The notes under the pieces were generated by a model. The model was not told the origin of the DNA. It saw only the letters and a program-made list of their open reading frames with translations, and searched no databases. Both the position numbers and the translations under genes were made by a program. A stretch of 64,000 bases of DNA from Bacteroides cellulosilyticus (GTDB lineage Bacteria > Bacteroidota > Bacteroidia > Bacteroidales > Bacteroidaceae), in assembly GCF_020091405.1 (NCBI RefSeq), contig NZ_CP081903.1:2604501-2668500 (forward strand). The letters run 5' to 3'. Each line of letters begins with the position of its first letter. The stretch's first letter is position 1. Positions 17,201-25,972 of this stretch are shown piece after piece.

Positions 17201-18856
17201 CGGTCGGGAGATCAGGAGGTAATGACCGCTGATGCCGTCTTGACCCAAAAGAACGGGCGCGATTCGGTTGAAGTCAACACTACTTTTGAACATTTCCCAC
17301 TCTCGCTTGCCAATGCTTTCATGCCCGATCAGGTAGTTGCCTTTACCGGTGACATTGACGGCGGACTCTATATTAGCGGTGCCATGGAGAAGCCTAAACT
17401 GAGCGGTGACCTCTCACTGGACAGCGTATCTGTCTATGCCCGTCAGGCAGGCGCTCGCTATTGGTTCGACAATCGTCCGCTGAAGATAGAGAATAATCAG
17501 CTTATATTTAATAAGTTTGCTATATACACCACCAGCCGGAATCCTTTCACGATAGATGGGAATATAGACTTCCGCAATATGGAGAATCCGACGGCAAAGT
17601 TGAACCTGCGTGCACAGAATTACACCCTGCTCGATGCTCCCCGCACCAAGGAGAGTATGATCTATGGCAAAATCTTTGTAGACCTGGATGCTACCGTACG
17701 CGGTCCGCTGGATGGACTGACCATGCGCGGAAACATGAATCTGCTGGGCAATACGGATGTAACCTACGTGCTGACCGATTCGCCCTTGACAGTAGAAGAC
17801 CGTTTGGGTGAACTCGTTACGTTCACTTCCTTTACGGATACTACTTCGGTACAAGCAACCGAGGTTCCCACCATGTCGCTCGGTGGTATGGACATGCTGA
17901 TGTCCGTGCATATTGATGATGCCGTACGTTTACGTGCCGATCTTAGCCCCGACCGCAGCAGCCGTGTGGAACTGGAAGGCGGAGGCGACTTGAATCTGCA
18001 ATATACTCCGCAAGGCGATCTTACATTGTCCGGTCGCTATACGCTGATCGGTGGTATGATGAAATACGCCTTGCCCGTTATCCCTCTGAAAGAGTTCCAG
18101 TTTGTCAACGGAAGTTATGTGGACTGGACGGGTAATCCGATGAATCCTTCGCTCAACCTGACTGCTACGGAACGTGTCCGCGCTTCTGTATCCGATGGGG
18201 ATGACGGCGGTTCGCGCATGGTGAACTTCGACGTTTCCATCAGCATCAAGAACCGTCTGGAAAACCCTGACTTGAGTTTTAATCTGAGTGCTCCCGATGA
18301 TGCCACCGTACAGGGTGAACTGGCAGGAATGAGTGCCGATGAACGAAGCAAACAAGCCATTACCATGCTTGCCACAGGTATGTATCTTTATAACAGCGGA
18401 AAAGGTGGTGGTTTGACCATGGGTTCCGCACTGAACAGCGTGCTGCAAAGTCAGATTAATGCGCTGACCGGAAATCTGAAGAACGCTTCTCTCAGTGTCG
18501 GCATTGAAGACCGTACCGCTGCCGAAACGGGTGATAAACAGACGGACTACAGCTTCCGCTACTCTCAGCGTTTCTTCAATGACCGTATACAGATTGTAAT
18601 CGGTGGAAAAGTGTCCAGTGGTGCCAATGCAACGAATGACGTGGAATCGTTCATCGATAATATATCTTTGGAGTATCGTTTGGATAATAGCGGTACACGC
18701 TATGTCCGCGTGTTCCACAACAAAAACTATGAAAGTGTGCTCGATGGTGAGATAACCGAGACTGGTGTCGGCCTTGTGCTTCGTCGTAAGATGGACCGCC
18801 TGAGTGAGCTGTTCATATTCAAGAGAAAGAAGAAAGTAGAACCTGTGAGCGAATAG
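14222..18856 (+). CDS. tamB: TamB-family translocation/assembly protein (DUF490)
   Basis: A 1544-residue protein with one N-terminal membrane anchor (about 8-29) and a very long periplasmic beta-rich body, ending in the conserved TamB C-terminal domain. That domain spans about 1150-1500 and includes VRGPLDGLTMRGNMNLLG, LTLSGRYTLIGGMMKYALPVIPLKEFQFVNGSY and SFNLSAPDD. TamB spans the periplasm and works with an outer-membrane Omp85 partner in outer-membrane protein insertion or lipid transport. That partner is encoded 22 bases downstream (tamL), as expected in Bacteroidetes. It is longer than the E. coli protein (about 1260 residues). The gene stands at the head of a two-gene operon after a long structured intergenic region. 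Confidence 0.92.
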   Translation: MRRKWLKWVVWILLTPILLFAILMVLLYIPPVQNLIRKQATAIASEATGMDISVERIDLRFPLNLLVRGVQVIQPIQADKQISSAPGDSLAVKQTPDTLLTLESLNVRVQAWPLIRGQVEVDEVTVNGVFLNSADLIEGIRIRGVLGRFFLESHGIDLKKEDAVINRVELSDTHMLVVMNDTTTAEPDTATTALNWKVALHKLALKNVSVDLQMPLDSMRLAARLGDAEVDDAVADLGGQMYGLKKFELSGTTVNYDTGSQLLSAINSLIDTGSLAATDSTGVKPAPGFDASHIALRDIRIGVDSVLYHGRNINAVIREFSMNERSGLSITSLTGRVYADSTVIQVPALKLLTPHSEMDFTAQTYWELVEIPTSGRLSARFNARIGKQDVMLFAGDLPDTFKDAYPFRPLTIRAGTEGNFKQMQISRFNIDLPGAFTLNGGGEIWNLTDSLTRNGSIDFDIRTQNLNFLTGLTGVTPDGSIVVPDSMHLAARLGMDGPKYDATLKLKEREGTLNLLAHYNTATEAYQADLHVDALQVHHFLPKDSIYTLSAKVAAKGKGFDPANHRTVAAVQASLGELQYGHWNISGIDLTAGLKSALATVRMTSDNALLKMQADADMRLDRKYLDGKVAMNVENVGLHELGISPKPLKHPFAFTLGAEARHDSIKMSMDAGDLDFQFRARSTLQKLMDQGTAFATLLTRQIESKQLDHAELRKALPSAGMQLKAGKQNPVSYFLATKDISFNDFVLRFGTTPRRGINGRTAIHGLRMDSLQLDTIFFAISQDTARMKLQGGVINGPKNPQFVFRSTLTGEIRNEDAELTLNYVDAKGDTGLDLGINARPLIEGRGRGNGIAFRLTPAEPIIAFQKFRFVDNSDWIYLHKNMRVYANVDMDSDDGLCFRMQSDRSDTVSLQNINLELIRFRLDKLSGILPYMPRITGLFSAEANYIQTATSLQVSAEAGVEKLTYERQPVGNIGLGATWLPGDKGTHYLNAYFRSGDQEVMTADAVLTQKNGRDSVEVNTTFEHFPLSLANAFMPDQVVAFTGDIDGGLYISGAMEKPKLSGDLSLDSVSVYARQAGARYWFDNRPLKIENNQLIFNKFAIYTTSRNPFTIDGNIDFRNMENPTAKLNLRAQNYTLLDAPRTKESMIYGKIFVDLDATVRGPLDGLTMRGNMNLLGNTDVTYVLTDSPLTVEDRLGELVTFTSFTDTTSVQATEVPTMSLGGMDMLMSVHIDDAVRLRADLSPDRSSRVELEGGGDLNLQYTPQGDLTLSGRYTLIGGMMKYALPVIPLKEFQFVNGSYVDWTGNPMNPSLNLTATERVRASVSDGDDGGSRMVNFDVSISIKNRLENPDLSFNLSAPDDATVQGELAGMSADERSKQAITMLATGMYLYNSGKGGGLTMGSALNSVLQSQINALTGNLKNASLSVGIEDRTAAETGDKQTDYSFRYSQRFFNDRIQIVIGGKVSSGANATNDVESFIDNISLEYRLDNSGTRYVRVFHNKNYESVLDGEITETGVGLVLRRKMDRLSELFIFKRKKKVEPVSE

Positions 18857-18878
18857 TGTAAAAGAAATAAGAATCAAA

Positions 18879-21227
18879 ATGAAGAAACTCGTATACATCC
18901 TCCTTGCAACCCTGCTTCTGGCAGCCTGCTCCACTACTAAGCACCTGCCCGAAGGCGAAGTGCTCTACACCGGTCAGAAGCCGATGATTGTAGAGAACCG
19001 CTCCAATACCAAGGTAGGCGAGACCGCTATGGAAGAAGTGGAAGCCGCCCTTGCCAAAGCTCCCAATAACGCCCTGCTCGGTAGCTCTGAATACCGCATC
19101 CCTTTCCCATTCGGACTGTGGGTGTACAATGGTTTTGCGAAGTACAAAAAAGGTTTTGGTAAGTGGATATTCAATCGCTTTGCCGCTACTCCCGTGCTCA
19201 TATCTTCCGTTAATCCGGACATCCGGCAGAAAGTAGCGACGAATATCCTGCACGATTATGGGTACTTCAATGGCACGGTAAGTTATCAGACTTTCGTTAA
19301 TCCTAAGGACAGTCTGAAAGCTAAATTGCAATACACGGTCGATATGCGTAACCCGTACTTCATTGATACCGTATATTATCGGGGATTCAATAGTACGACG
19401 ATGCAGATTATCAACCTTGGTCGCCGTCGCTCCCTGATCAGTCCGGGTGAACAGTTCAATGTTACTGATCTTGATGGTGAGCGTACCCGCATCAGCGGTT
19501 TGCTGCGTAATATGGGGTATTACTATTTTCGCCCTGACTACCTGACTTACCAGGCCGATACAACTCTCGTTCCCGGTGGGCACGTCAGCCTGCGCATGAT
19601 CCCTGTTCCCGGTATGCCGAAGGACGCCGAACGCCCTTTCTTTGTAGGTAAAACTAATTTTTACCTCCACGGCCCGCAAGGACAAACGCCCAATGACAGT
19701 CTTTACTACAAGACTTTCTGGATACACTATTACGATAAACTGAAGATACGTCCCAATATGCTCCACCGTTGGCTGAACTACCAAGGTTACCAACGGAAAC
19801 GCCAGGAACTGGACAAGGGAGGTATGCGCCGTCGTCCGGAAAAGCTATATAGCCAATACCGGCAAACCCGTATCCAGGAGCGTCTGGCAAGTGTGGGCAT
19901 CTTCCGTTATCTGGAGATGCAGTACACGCCCCGCGATACAGCACTCGTTTCCGATACGCTGGATGTGAATATCCGTGCCATGTTGGATAAGCCGTATGAT
20001 GCCGAATTGGACTTTAATGTCACCATGAAGAGCAATAACCAGACCGGCCCCGGTGCCGCCTTCACCGTAACGAAGAACAACGTCTTTGGCGGTGGTGAAA
20101 CCTGGAATGTGAAAGTGAACGGCTCTTATGAATGGCAGACGGGTAAGAACAGCAGCTCGCTGATGAATAGCTACGAGTTGGGCTTATCTTCTGCACTTAC
20201 CTTCCCACGTATCGTCTTCCCTCGGATGGGTACCAAGGAATATGACTTCCCGGCTTCCACCACCTTCCGTGTCTACATAGACCAGATCAACCGTGCCAAG
20301 TACTACAAACTGCTTGCTTTCGGTGGAAACGTCACGTATGACTTTCAGCCTGTGCCTACCCGGAAACATAGTATCACGCCCTTCCAATTGACATTTAATG
20401 TGCTGCGCAATCCGACTGCGGCTTTTGAGGAAATACAGGCTCAGAACCCGGCTCTTTACATCAGCCTCCGTAATCAGTTTATTCCCAAGATGGAATATAC
20501 CTACACTTATGATAACGCTTCTCTTCGCAATGTACGTAATCCCATCTGGTGGCAGACTACATTCGGATCTGCCGGTAATCTGACCTCTTTGATTTATAAG
20601 GCATTCGGACAGTCTTTCAGCAAGGAAGACAAGAAATTGCTGGGAGTGCCTTTCGCACAATTCCTGAAGCTGAATTCGGAGTTCCGCTATCACTACAGGA
20701 TAGACAAGAACCAGATGATTGCTTCCCGTATTGCAGGAGGAGTAATCTGGTCCTACGGAAATGCAACGACTGCGCCTTATACCGAACAGTTCTATATTGG
20801 TGGCGCCAACAGTATCCGTGCCTATTCTGCCCGTAGCATCGGTCCCGGTGGCTATCCACCCGATAAAGAGAAAAAGTATTCCTATATCAACCACGTGGGC
20901 GATATCCGTATGGAAGCAAACGTGGAATATCGTTTCCGTATTCTCGGCGACCTGCACGGAGCTATCTTCCTCGATGCAGGTAATGTCTGGCTGATGCGTA
21001 AGGATGAAACCCGTCCCAATGGACAGTTGACGTTGAAGAATTTCCCGAAACAGGTTGCTTTGGGTACAGGTGCCGGTTTGCGTTATGATCTGGACTTCCT
21101 TGTATTCCGTTTCGACTGGGGAGTGGCACTGCATGATCCGTATGATACAGGTAAGAAGGGATATTATAATATTCCGAAGTTTAAAGATGGCATGGCATGG
21201 CATTTTGCTATCGGTTATCCGTTCTAA
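18879..21227 (+). CDS. tamL: TamL, Omp85-family outer-membrane lipoprotein
   Basis: A 782-residue outer-membrane protein with a lipoprotein signal (LLAAC, Cys17), unlike proteobacterial TamA. POTRA-like repeats occupy about 25-360 (for example KVATNILHDYGYFNGTVSYQT and RISGLLRNMGYYYFRPDYLTYQ), followed by a bacterial surface-antigen/Omp85 barrel. The barrel carries the conserved QFYIGGANSIRAYSARSIGPGGY loop motif (close to the family VRGY/RAF signature) and ends in the C-terminal assembly signal (AIGYPF). It is the partner of TamB encoded immediately upstream. Lipidated TamA-like proteins paired with TamB are established in Bacteroidetes as TamL. Confidence 0.92.
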   Translation: MKKLVYILLATLLLAACSTTKHLPEGEVLYTGQKPMIVENRSNTKVGETAMEEVEAALAKAPNNALLGSSEYRIPFPFGLWVYNGFAKYKKGFGKWIFNRFAATPVLISSVNPDIRQKVATNILHDYGYFNGTVSYQTFVNPKDSLKAKLQYTVDMRNPYFIDTVYYRGFNSTTMQIINLGRRRSLISPGEQFNVTDLDGERTRISGLLRNMGYYYFRPDYLTYQADTTLVPGGHVSLRMIPVPGMPKDAERPFFVGKTNFYLHGPQGQTPNDSLYYKTFWIHYYDKLKIRPNMLHRWLNYQGYQRKRQELDKGGMRRRPEKLYSQYRQTRIQERLASVGIFRYLEMQYTPRDTALVSDTLDVNIRAMLDKPYDAELDFNVTMKSNNQTGPGAAFTVTKNNVFGGGETWNVKVNGSYEWQTGKNSSSLMNSYELGLSSALTFPRIVFPRMGTKEYDFPASTTFRVYIDQINRAKYYKLLAFGGNVTYDFQPVPTRKHSITPFQLTFNVLRNPTAAFEEIQAQNPALYISLRNQFIPKMEYTYTYDNASLRNVRNPIWWQTTFGSAGNLTSLIYKAFGQSFSKEDKKLLGVPFAQFLKLNSEFRYHYRIDKNQMIASRIAGGVIWSYGNATTAPYTEQFYIGGANSIRAYSARSIGPGGYPPDKEKKYSYINHVGDIRMEANVEYRFRILGDLHGAIFLDAGNVWLMRKDETRPNGQLTLKNFPKQVALGTGAGLRYDLDFLVFRFDWGVALHDPYDTGKKGYYNIPKFKDGMAWHFAIGYPF

Positions 21228-21294
21228 TGGCGGGTTTTGTACGATAAAGCTAAAATATGAACCAATTGTCTACCTTTCTTGACTTTATTTTTTG

Positions 21295-21302
21295 TAATTT
21301 TG
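21295..21302 (+). promoter_or_regulatory. -7 promoter box (nucleotidyltransferase)
   Basis: TAATTTTG matches TAnnTTTG, 51 bases before the ATG at 21353. Confidence 0.5.
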
Positions 21303-21352
21303 CCCCGTAATCAAAACAAGGATACACTAACCTTTTTAAATAATAACTAAGT

Positions 21353-22264
21353 ATGAAACCAACTTTATTCTTATTGGCAGCCGGAATGGGCAGCCGTTAC
21401 GGTGGCTTGAAGCAATTGGACGGACTGGGTCCGAATGGCGAAACTATTATGGACTATTCAATTTATGACGCCATTAACGCCGGATTTGGTAAGCTCGTTT
21501 TCGTAATCCGTAAGGATTTTGAGAAAGACTTTCGTGATAAAATTATTTCCAAATACGAAGGTCATATCCCGTGCGAATTGGTGTTCCAGTCTATCGACGA
21601 TCTGCCCGAAGGCTTCACTTGCCCCGAAGGTCGTACGAAACCCTGGGGAACCAACCACGCCGTAATGATGGGCGCTGATGTAATTCAGGAACCGTTTGCC
21701 GTTATCAACTGCGACGACTTCTATGGTCGCGATTCTTTCCAGGTAATGGGTAAATTCCTTTCTGCACTGCCCGAAGATTCAAAGAATGTATATTCAATGG
21801 TAGGTTTCCGCATTGGTAATACACTGAGCGATAGCGGTACTGTATCTCGCGGTCTTTGCGGTACGGATGCCAACAATCTGCTGACTTCTGTTGTAGAGCG
21901 CACTAAGATCCAACGTATGGACGGAGAAGTGAAATACATTGACGATAATGGCGAATGGACGGCTACTCCCGAAACTACTCCGGTAAGTATGAACTTCTGG
22001 GGCTTTACTCCCGATTATTTTGCATACAGCTGCGATTTCTTCAAGAGCTTCCTGAGCGATCCGAAGAATATGGAGAACCTGAAGAGTGAATTCTTCATTC
22101 CGTTGATGGTGGATAAATTGATTCAGGACGGTGTCGCTACATGCGAGGTCCTTGATACTACAAGCAAATGGTTTGGCGTGACTTATCCTGAGGATCGTCA
22201 AAGTGTTGTAGATAAAATCCAGGCTTTAGTGGATGCGGGTGAATATCCTGCCAAGCTATTTTAA
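21353..22264 (+). CDS. Sugar-phosphate nucleotidyltransferase family protein
   Basis: A 303-residue GT-A-type nucleotidyltransferase. The nucleotide-binding loop LAAGMGSRYGGLKQLDGLG at the N-terminus and the metal-binding INCDDFYG near residue 123 are typical of NDP-sugar pyrophosphorylases. The region around 205-225 (VSMNFWGFTPDYF) matches the sugar-side half of this family. There is no left-handed beta-helix domain, so the enzyme resembles the stand-alone transferases found in Bacteroidetes. Its sugar and nucleotide are unknown. It has its own promoter box and a terminator hairpin shared with the facing ABC transporter gene, so it is a single-gene unit. Confidence 0.88.
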   Translation: MKPTLFLLAAGMGSRYGGLKQLDGLGPNGETIMDYSIYDAINAGFGKLVFVIRKDFEKDFRDKIISKYEGHIPCELVFQSIDDLPEGFTCPEGRTKPWGTNHAVMMGADVIQEPFAVINCDDFYGRDSFQVMGKFLSALPEDSKNVYSMVGFRIGNTLSDSGTVSRGLCGTDANNLLTSVVERTKIQRMDGEVKYIDDNGEWTATPETTPVSMNFWGFTPDYFAYSCDFFKSFLSDPKNMENLKSEFFIPLMVDKLIQDGVATCEVLDTTSKWFGVTYPEDRQSVVDKIQALVDAGEYPAKLF

Positions 22265-22304
22265 GTCTGGAGAACTTTGCGAAAGCAAATTTAAAATTAG
22301 GAAT

Positions 22305-22336
22305 GAAAGGGAGTCGTCGTGAGATGGTTCCCTTTC
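22305..22336. terminator. Bidirectional terminator hairpin
   Basis: GAAAGGGA (22305-22312) pairs with TCCCTTTC (22329-22336) between convergent genes, with A/T-rich sequence on both sides. Confidence 0.65.
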
Positions 22337-22359
22337 TTAATTTCATGGCAATGCGTCTT

Positions 22360-24021
22360 TTAAAGTTGTATAGTTGCTTCGCAAGCCTCGGCTACTGCCG
22401 GATGGTGTGTGATGAAGATGAATGTTTTGCCTGTGCAGTTTCTGCGCAGGCTTTCTATTAATAGTCGTTCCGTTTCGGGATCGAGGGCGGAAGTGGCTTC
22501 GTCCAGCAGCAGGATGTGTCCGGGACGGAGGAGGGCGCGGGCGATGGCGATACGCTGGGCTTGTCCTTCGCTGAGGCCGCCACCTTGTTCGTTGAGGTTA
22601 GTATCTATTCCGTCCGGTAAAGAGAGAACGAAGTCGGCACAGGCGGTATGGAGAGCCTGGAGCATTTCGGCTTCGGTGGCATGAGGATTGCCCATTAATA
22701 GGTTGTCGCGAATGGTACCGCTGAAAAGAGTGTTTCCTTGGGGGACATAGACGAAGTTGGAACGGGTTTGAGGGGAAACTTCAAGAGTTGAGGACTGAGA
22801 ATTGAAAGTTGAGGGTAGGGACTGTGTTGTATTTGCGGATGAAAGGGTGATACTTCCTGCTTGCGGGTCAGCGAGTGCGAGAAGCAACCGGATCAGGGTC
22901 GTTTTTCCAGCACCGGTTTCACCCAATACGGCAGTGCAGCTTCCGGCGGGGAAGTTGCAGGAGAAGTGATTTAATATAGGTCGGTCTCCTGTTGAATAAC
23001 TGAATGTGACATCCTTTAATTGTAAGTCCGGGGTTTGGGGGAACAGTTGCGCTGTTCCGCTTGCTTCGGAGGGAAGTTCTTCAAGTTCCATCAGTCGCTC
23101 TACGGCGGTGAGGGCATTGATAAAGGAAGGCAGCAGGCGTGAAAGATCAAGGGCAGGTCGTTGCACTTTTCCTACCAGTTGCAGGAAGGCGGTCATTGTT
23201 CCGAAGGTGATACTCCCTGTGCTAAGGCGTACTGCCCCCCAAAGAAATGCTGTAAGATAGCCGCCGGAGAACGCAAATGCCACCAGCATACGTGCAGAGA
23301 GTGAAAAGCGGGTACGACCGAATATCTGACTACGGAGTGCATCTTGCAGATCATCCAGTTTTCCGATATGCCGGTCGCTTTGTTCCAGGGTTTTGATGAC
23401 GGTTCGGTGTTGCAGGCTTTCTTGTATAACGGACTGGATACGGCTGTCGCTCTGCCGGATTTCACGGGTGTAGCGGCGCATTCGTTTCATATAGAAGCGG
23501 CTACCCAATAGGAAAATAGGTAGAATGCCTACCACCACCCAAGGCAGGGACGGATCGAGAAAGCAGAAGAATACGAATGCGGCTACCAACTGAACGATGG
23601 TAACTATGAAAGCCGGAGTTGTACTGGTCAGTAACCCCACGATAGCGGCGGTATCTTGTTCCACCCGGTTTACGATATCGCCGGTGTGGAAGCGTTCCAA
23701 TTCGTTCCAACGGCTTTGTAATAGACGGGAGAATAGGCGGTGGCGCAGTGCGTTTCCTGTTTCCACTTGCATACGGGCACTGAGCCAGGTGTCGACGGCT
23801 CCGCACAGAAGTTGGGCGATTAACAAAGCAATAGTAAGGATAGCGGCATTGGTCAGGCTTCCGATGGCGGCACCTGTGGCAATGTCGATGACGACCTTGG
23901 AAGCATAAATAAAGGCAAGAGAAACCGCTACCCCAATGATACCTGTGAGGCAGGAGAGGAGAATACGTCCCCGTTGTCCGTGAGATACTTCCCAGATGTA
24001 CTTTATTTGTTCTGTCTTCAT
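22360..24021 (-). CDS. ABC exporter, fused permease and ATPase
   Basis: A 553-residue half-transporter. The N-terminal region has six membrane helices (about 20-310). The C-terminal ATPase has Walker A GETGAGKTT, signature LSEGQAQR, Walker B ILLLDEATSALD and the switch His in FITHHPAVAE. It lacks an N-terminal C39 peptidase domain, so leader removal, if any, must be done by another protein. It is the last gene of a five-gene operon with a kinase-like protein, an S24/S26 peptidase, a PqqD-like protein and a nucleotidyltransferase. This suggests it exports the operon's product, or confers immunity to it. The segment at about 405-430 (SSANTTQSLPSTFNSQSSTLEVSP) is a Ser/Thr-rich low-complexity insert before the Q-loop. 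Confidence 0.92.
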   Translation of the reverse strand: MKTEQIKYIWEVSHGQRGRILLSCLTGIIGVAVSLAFIYASKVVIDIATGAAIGSLTNAAILTIALLIAQLLCGAVDTWLSARMQVETGNALRHRLFSRLLQSRWNELERFHTGDIVNRVEQDTAAIVGLLTSTTPAFIVTIVQLVAAFVFFCFLDPSLPWVVVGILPIFLLGSRFYMKRMRRYTREIRQSDSRIQSVIQESLQHRTVIKTLEQSDRHIGKLDDLQDALRSQIFGRTRFSLSARMLVAFAFSGGYLTAFLWGAVRLSTGSITFGTMTAFLQLVGKVQRPALDLSRLLPSFINALTAVERLMELEELPSEASGTAQLFPQTPDLQLKDVTFSYSTGDRPILNHFSCNFPAGSCTAVLGETGAGKTTLIRLLLALADPQAGSITLSSANTTQSLPSTFNSQSSTLEVSPQTRSNFVYVPQGNTLFSGTIRDNLLMGNPHATEAEMLQALHTACADFVLSLPDGIDTNLNEQGGGLSEGQAQRIAIARALLRPGHILLLDEATSALDPETERLLIESLRRNCTGKTFIFITHHPAVAEACEATIQL

Positions 24022-24030
24022 AATGAATTA

Positions 24031-24104
24031 GTTACGAGCTACGAGTGGCTGGCGCTATCATGCTGCATAGCACTCGTAGCTTGTAGCTTTGTAGCTCGTA
24101 GCTT
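24031..24104. repeat. GCTACGAG hairpin repeat, copy 1
   Basis: The left arm (TTACGAGCTACGAGTGG) and the right arm (CACTCGTAGCTTGTAGC, followed by further words) are reverse complements around a loop containing CGCTATCATGC. It overlaps the 3' end of the NTP_transf_5 gene, supplying its last codons and stop. Confidence 0.85.
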
Positions 24105-25199
24105 ATTTATTTGTATTGTTACTGTTCCCTTTATCAGCGTCACCGGATACCATAACGCCTCATTGGGAGCAAACTTTCGCAGCTTCATGCAGCGTTTGGT
24201 TGCCCGGCAGAAAGTGTGCCATTTTCCGGCCCAATAACCTTTGGGACGTGGCTTGATGCGTGCGTCATGCTGACCGAAGTTTCCGGTAGCAAAGATATCA
24301 TCCAGTAAGATTTCTCCTGCCCGTTCCATACCTTTGACAGAGAAGGGCAGGTTGTCTTCCGGCAAACCCAGATAATGCACGGCGATATATCCGAAAGCTT
24401 TTGCGGCACGTAGCAATCCTACTTTGCGGAAATATTTTTCCAGCAAAAGTTTGTCAATATCTTCATGACGTGTTGCCAACAGACGGGTCCAGTCGCAAAC
24501 TTGGCGAAGGCCGATGCCGCTGTTCAGGAAATGGACGAATGCATGCATGAAGATATACAGCGCATTGAATGTTACAGGCGGGAGGCTGACGGGATATTCG
24601 TGTATCTCTCTTGTTTCAGCATGCTGTGGGTACCATTCCTGTATCAGACGCTGGAAGTACCGGTTACCTGCCGGATTGTTAATCCGCAGAATGATACGAT
24701 GGTTTTCTATATGAACGCCATGAAATGAATAGCTGGCGTGTTTGTCCGATGCTTCTCCTTCTGCCTCTGCACCGTGACGGAGCAGAATATTGTTGGCTAC
24801 GGGCTGTCCTTCCTTTCCGATATAGACGTCGATGTCGCCACATTGACGGTGCAATGGGTTTATGTAGTGAGTGGCGATGCCTTGTCCTTTCAGTAGAATA
24901 GGGTGTAGACCGGCTTCCCGGTATGGCATAAAAACTTCCGGGAGTTCTTCATTCAGGCGGAGGTTAGACTGCTCGATTTGTGCCACTTTAGCTGCCCATT
25001 GCAGATAGAGCGGTCGGGGTGGGCGCAGTTCTGCCGGCAGACTGAGCACTCCGTCGAAGGTAATGGCGAGAAGGGCTTGGGTACGTGCCAGCTGGTATAT
25101 TTCTTCCCAGTCGGCAGTGTTCATGCTACTGAACGGGGTTGGGTCGACGGGGGTGTTCCATAATCCGGAACGCACCAAGGTTAGGAAAGTACGACGCAT
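24039..25199 (-). CDS. Nucleotidyltransferase family protein (NTP_transf_5-like)
   Basis: A 386-residue protein. The family hallmark is at about 115-145: LLKGQGIATHYINPLHRQCGDIDVYI, where the Gly-Asp-Ile-Asp pair is the metal-binding motif of the DNA polymerase beta-type fold. Proteins of this family occur in lasso-peptide and related peptide clusters as tailoring enzymes, though most members are uncharacterised. The start is 3 bases from the PqqD-like stop. The last 20 or so residues (RATKLQATSAMQHDSASHS) are encoded by a dispersed GCTACGAG hairpin repeat and are not expected to be part of the ancestral fold. Confidence 0.82.
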   Translation of the reverse strand: MRRTFLTLVRSGLWNTPVDPTPFSSMNTADWEEIYQLARTQALLAITFDGVLSLPAELRPPRPLYLQWAAKVAQIEQSNLRLNEELPEVFMPYREAGLHPILLKGQGIATHYINPLHRQCGDIDVYIGKEGQPVANNILLRHGAEAEGEASDKHASYSFHGVHIENHRIILRINNPAGNRYFQRLIQEWYPQHAETREIHEYPVSLPPVTFNALYIFMHAFVHFLNSGIGLRQVCDWTRLLATRHEDIDKLLLEKYFRKVGLLRAAKAFGYIAVHYLGLPEDNLPFSVKGMERAGEILLDDIFATGNFGQHDARIKPRPKGYWAGKWHTFCRATKRCMKLRKFAPNEALWYPVTLIKGTVTIQINKLRATKLQATSAMQHDSASHS

Positions 25200-25202
25200 A
25201 TG

Positions 25203-25469
25203 CTATTCTATGATTCCGGCTTCCAGCCAGTTCTTTATCAGTTGTTCTGCATCCCGCTTTGCGGTTTCAGCGTCTACTTCGTAGTTCTCCGTAAGGAAAT
25301 CGGTAAGGGTGTCGGTATTGAAATCTGTTCCTTCCACATGTTGCCAAAGGCAGGTTGCCGTAGGGTTCAGGCTGATGATATTGCTGAAATCTACGTTTCC
25401 TGTGCCGTTGTGCATGATGATATGTTCGTCACCAATCTGATGTAAGGTAAATCCGTTCTTAATTTTCAT
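25203..25469 (-). CDS. PqqD-like peptide-recognition protein
   Basis: An 88-residue protein matching the PqqD/RRE fold: an N-terminal beta hairpin region (MKIKNGFTLHQIGDEHIIM), a short strand with DFSNIISLNPTATCLW (the typical LNxTAxxLW pattern), then helices ending in AEQLIKNWLEAGIIE. PqqD-like domains bind the leader of ribosomally made peptides and present them to modifying enzymes. A free-standing copy of this size corresponds to a B1 protein in lasso-peptide systems. It is sandwiched between an S24/S26 peptidase (12-base gap) and an NTP_transf_5 gene (3-base gap), supporting a peptide-modification role. The partner peptide was not found. Confidence 0.85.
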   Translation of the reverse strand: MKIKNGFTLHQIGDEHIIMHNGTGNVDFSNIISLNPTATCLWQHVEGTDFNTDTLTDFLTENYEVDAETAKRDAEQLIKNWLEAGIIE

Positions 25470-25481
25470 TGTTTGTATGTA

Positions 25482-25952
25482 TTAGGTTGTTATTATTCTG
25501 CTTCTTCTGAATATTGCCAGTAGCCATCGCCTTACAGGGGTCAGTTTCATCCACCAGAAAGAATAGCGCTGCCAGACACGGCCATTGCACGGATATTCTT
25601 TTTCTTTGCGGATGGCGGCAACCATTACTCCCATGACATTGGCTATGTTGGTCTGTTCGGTTATTCGTATATTACCGTCTCCCAGTAGTGTTAGTTCTTG
25701 GCCGTTGCGGTGGATGATGCGGTGGAAGATAATACGTCCGTTCGTATCTCTGGCAAGTACGGCAACGCCCGGTTGTAAATCATCATCGGTAAAAGGACCT
25801 AAAATAATGCGGTCGCGACGGTCTACAAGAAACGGGTTCATACTGTTTCCTCTGACTGTCAGGGTTACGGTATGTCCTTCGCTGATGAGGCGTGCTACTT
25901 CGGGTAACAGTACCTCGTTCGGGATGATTCTTTTTCGTCCGTTATCTATCAT
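25482..25952 (-). CDS. S24/S26-family serine peptidase
   Basis: A 156-residue protein with a signal-peptidase/LexA-like core. Ser37 in VRGNSMNPFL is the nucleophile. His77 in FHRII sits where eukaryotic and archaeal-type signal peptidases have a catalytic His in place of Lys. LGDGN (about 92-96) matches the conserved GDN box. The C-terminus (about 125-156) is basic and aromatic (WWMKLTPVRRWLLAIFRR) and may sit at the membrane. There is no N-terminal membrane anchor. Within the operon it is the natural candidate for leader cleavage. An alternative is a domesticated regulator protease, but no DNA-binding domain is present. Confidence 0.8.
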   Translation of the reverse strand: MIDNGRKRIIPNEVLLPEVARLISEGHTVTLTVRGNSMNPFLVDRRDRIILGPFTDDDLQPGVAVLARDTNGRIIFHRIIHRNGQELTLLGDGNIRITEQTNIANVMGVMVAAIRKEKEYPCNGRVWQRYSFWWMKLTPVRRWLLAIFRRSRIITT

Positions 25953-25972
25953 GATGTTGATTTAGCTACGAG

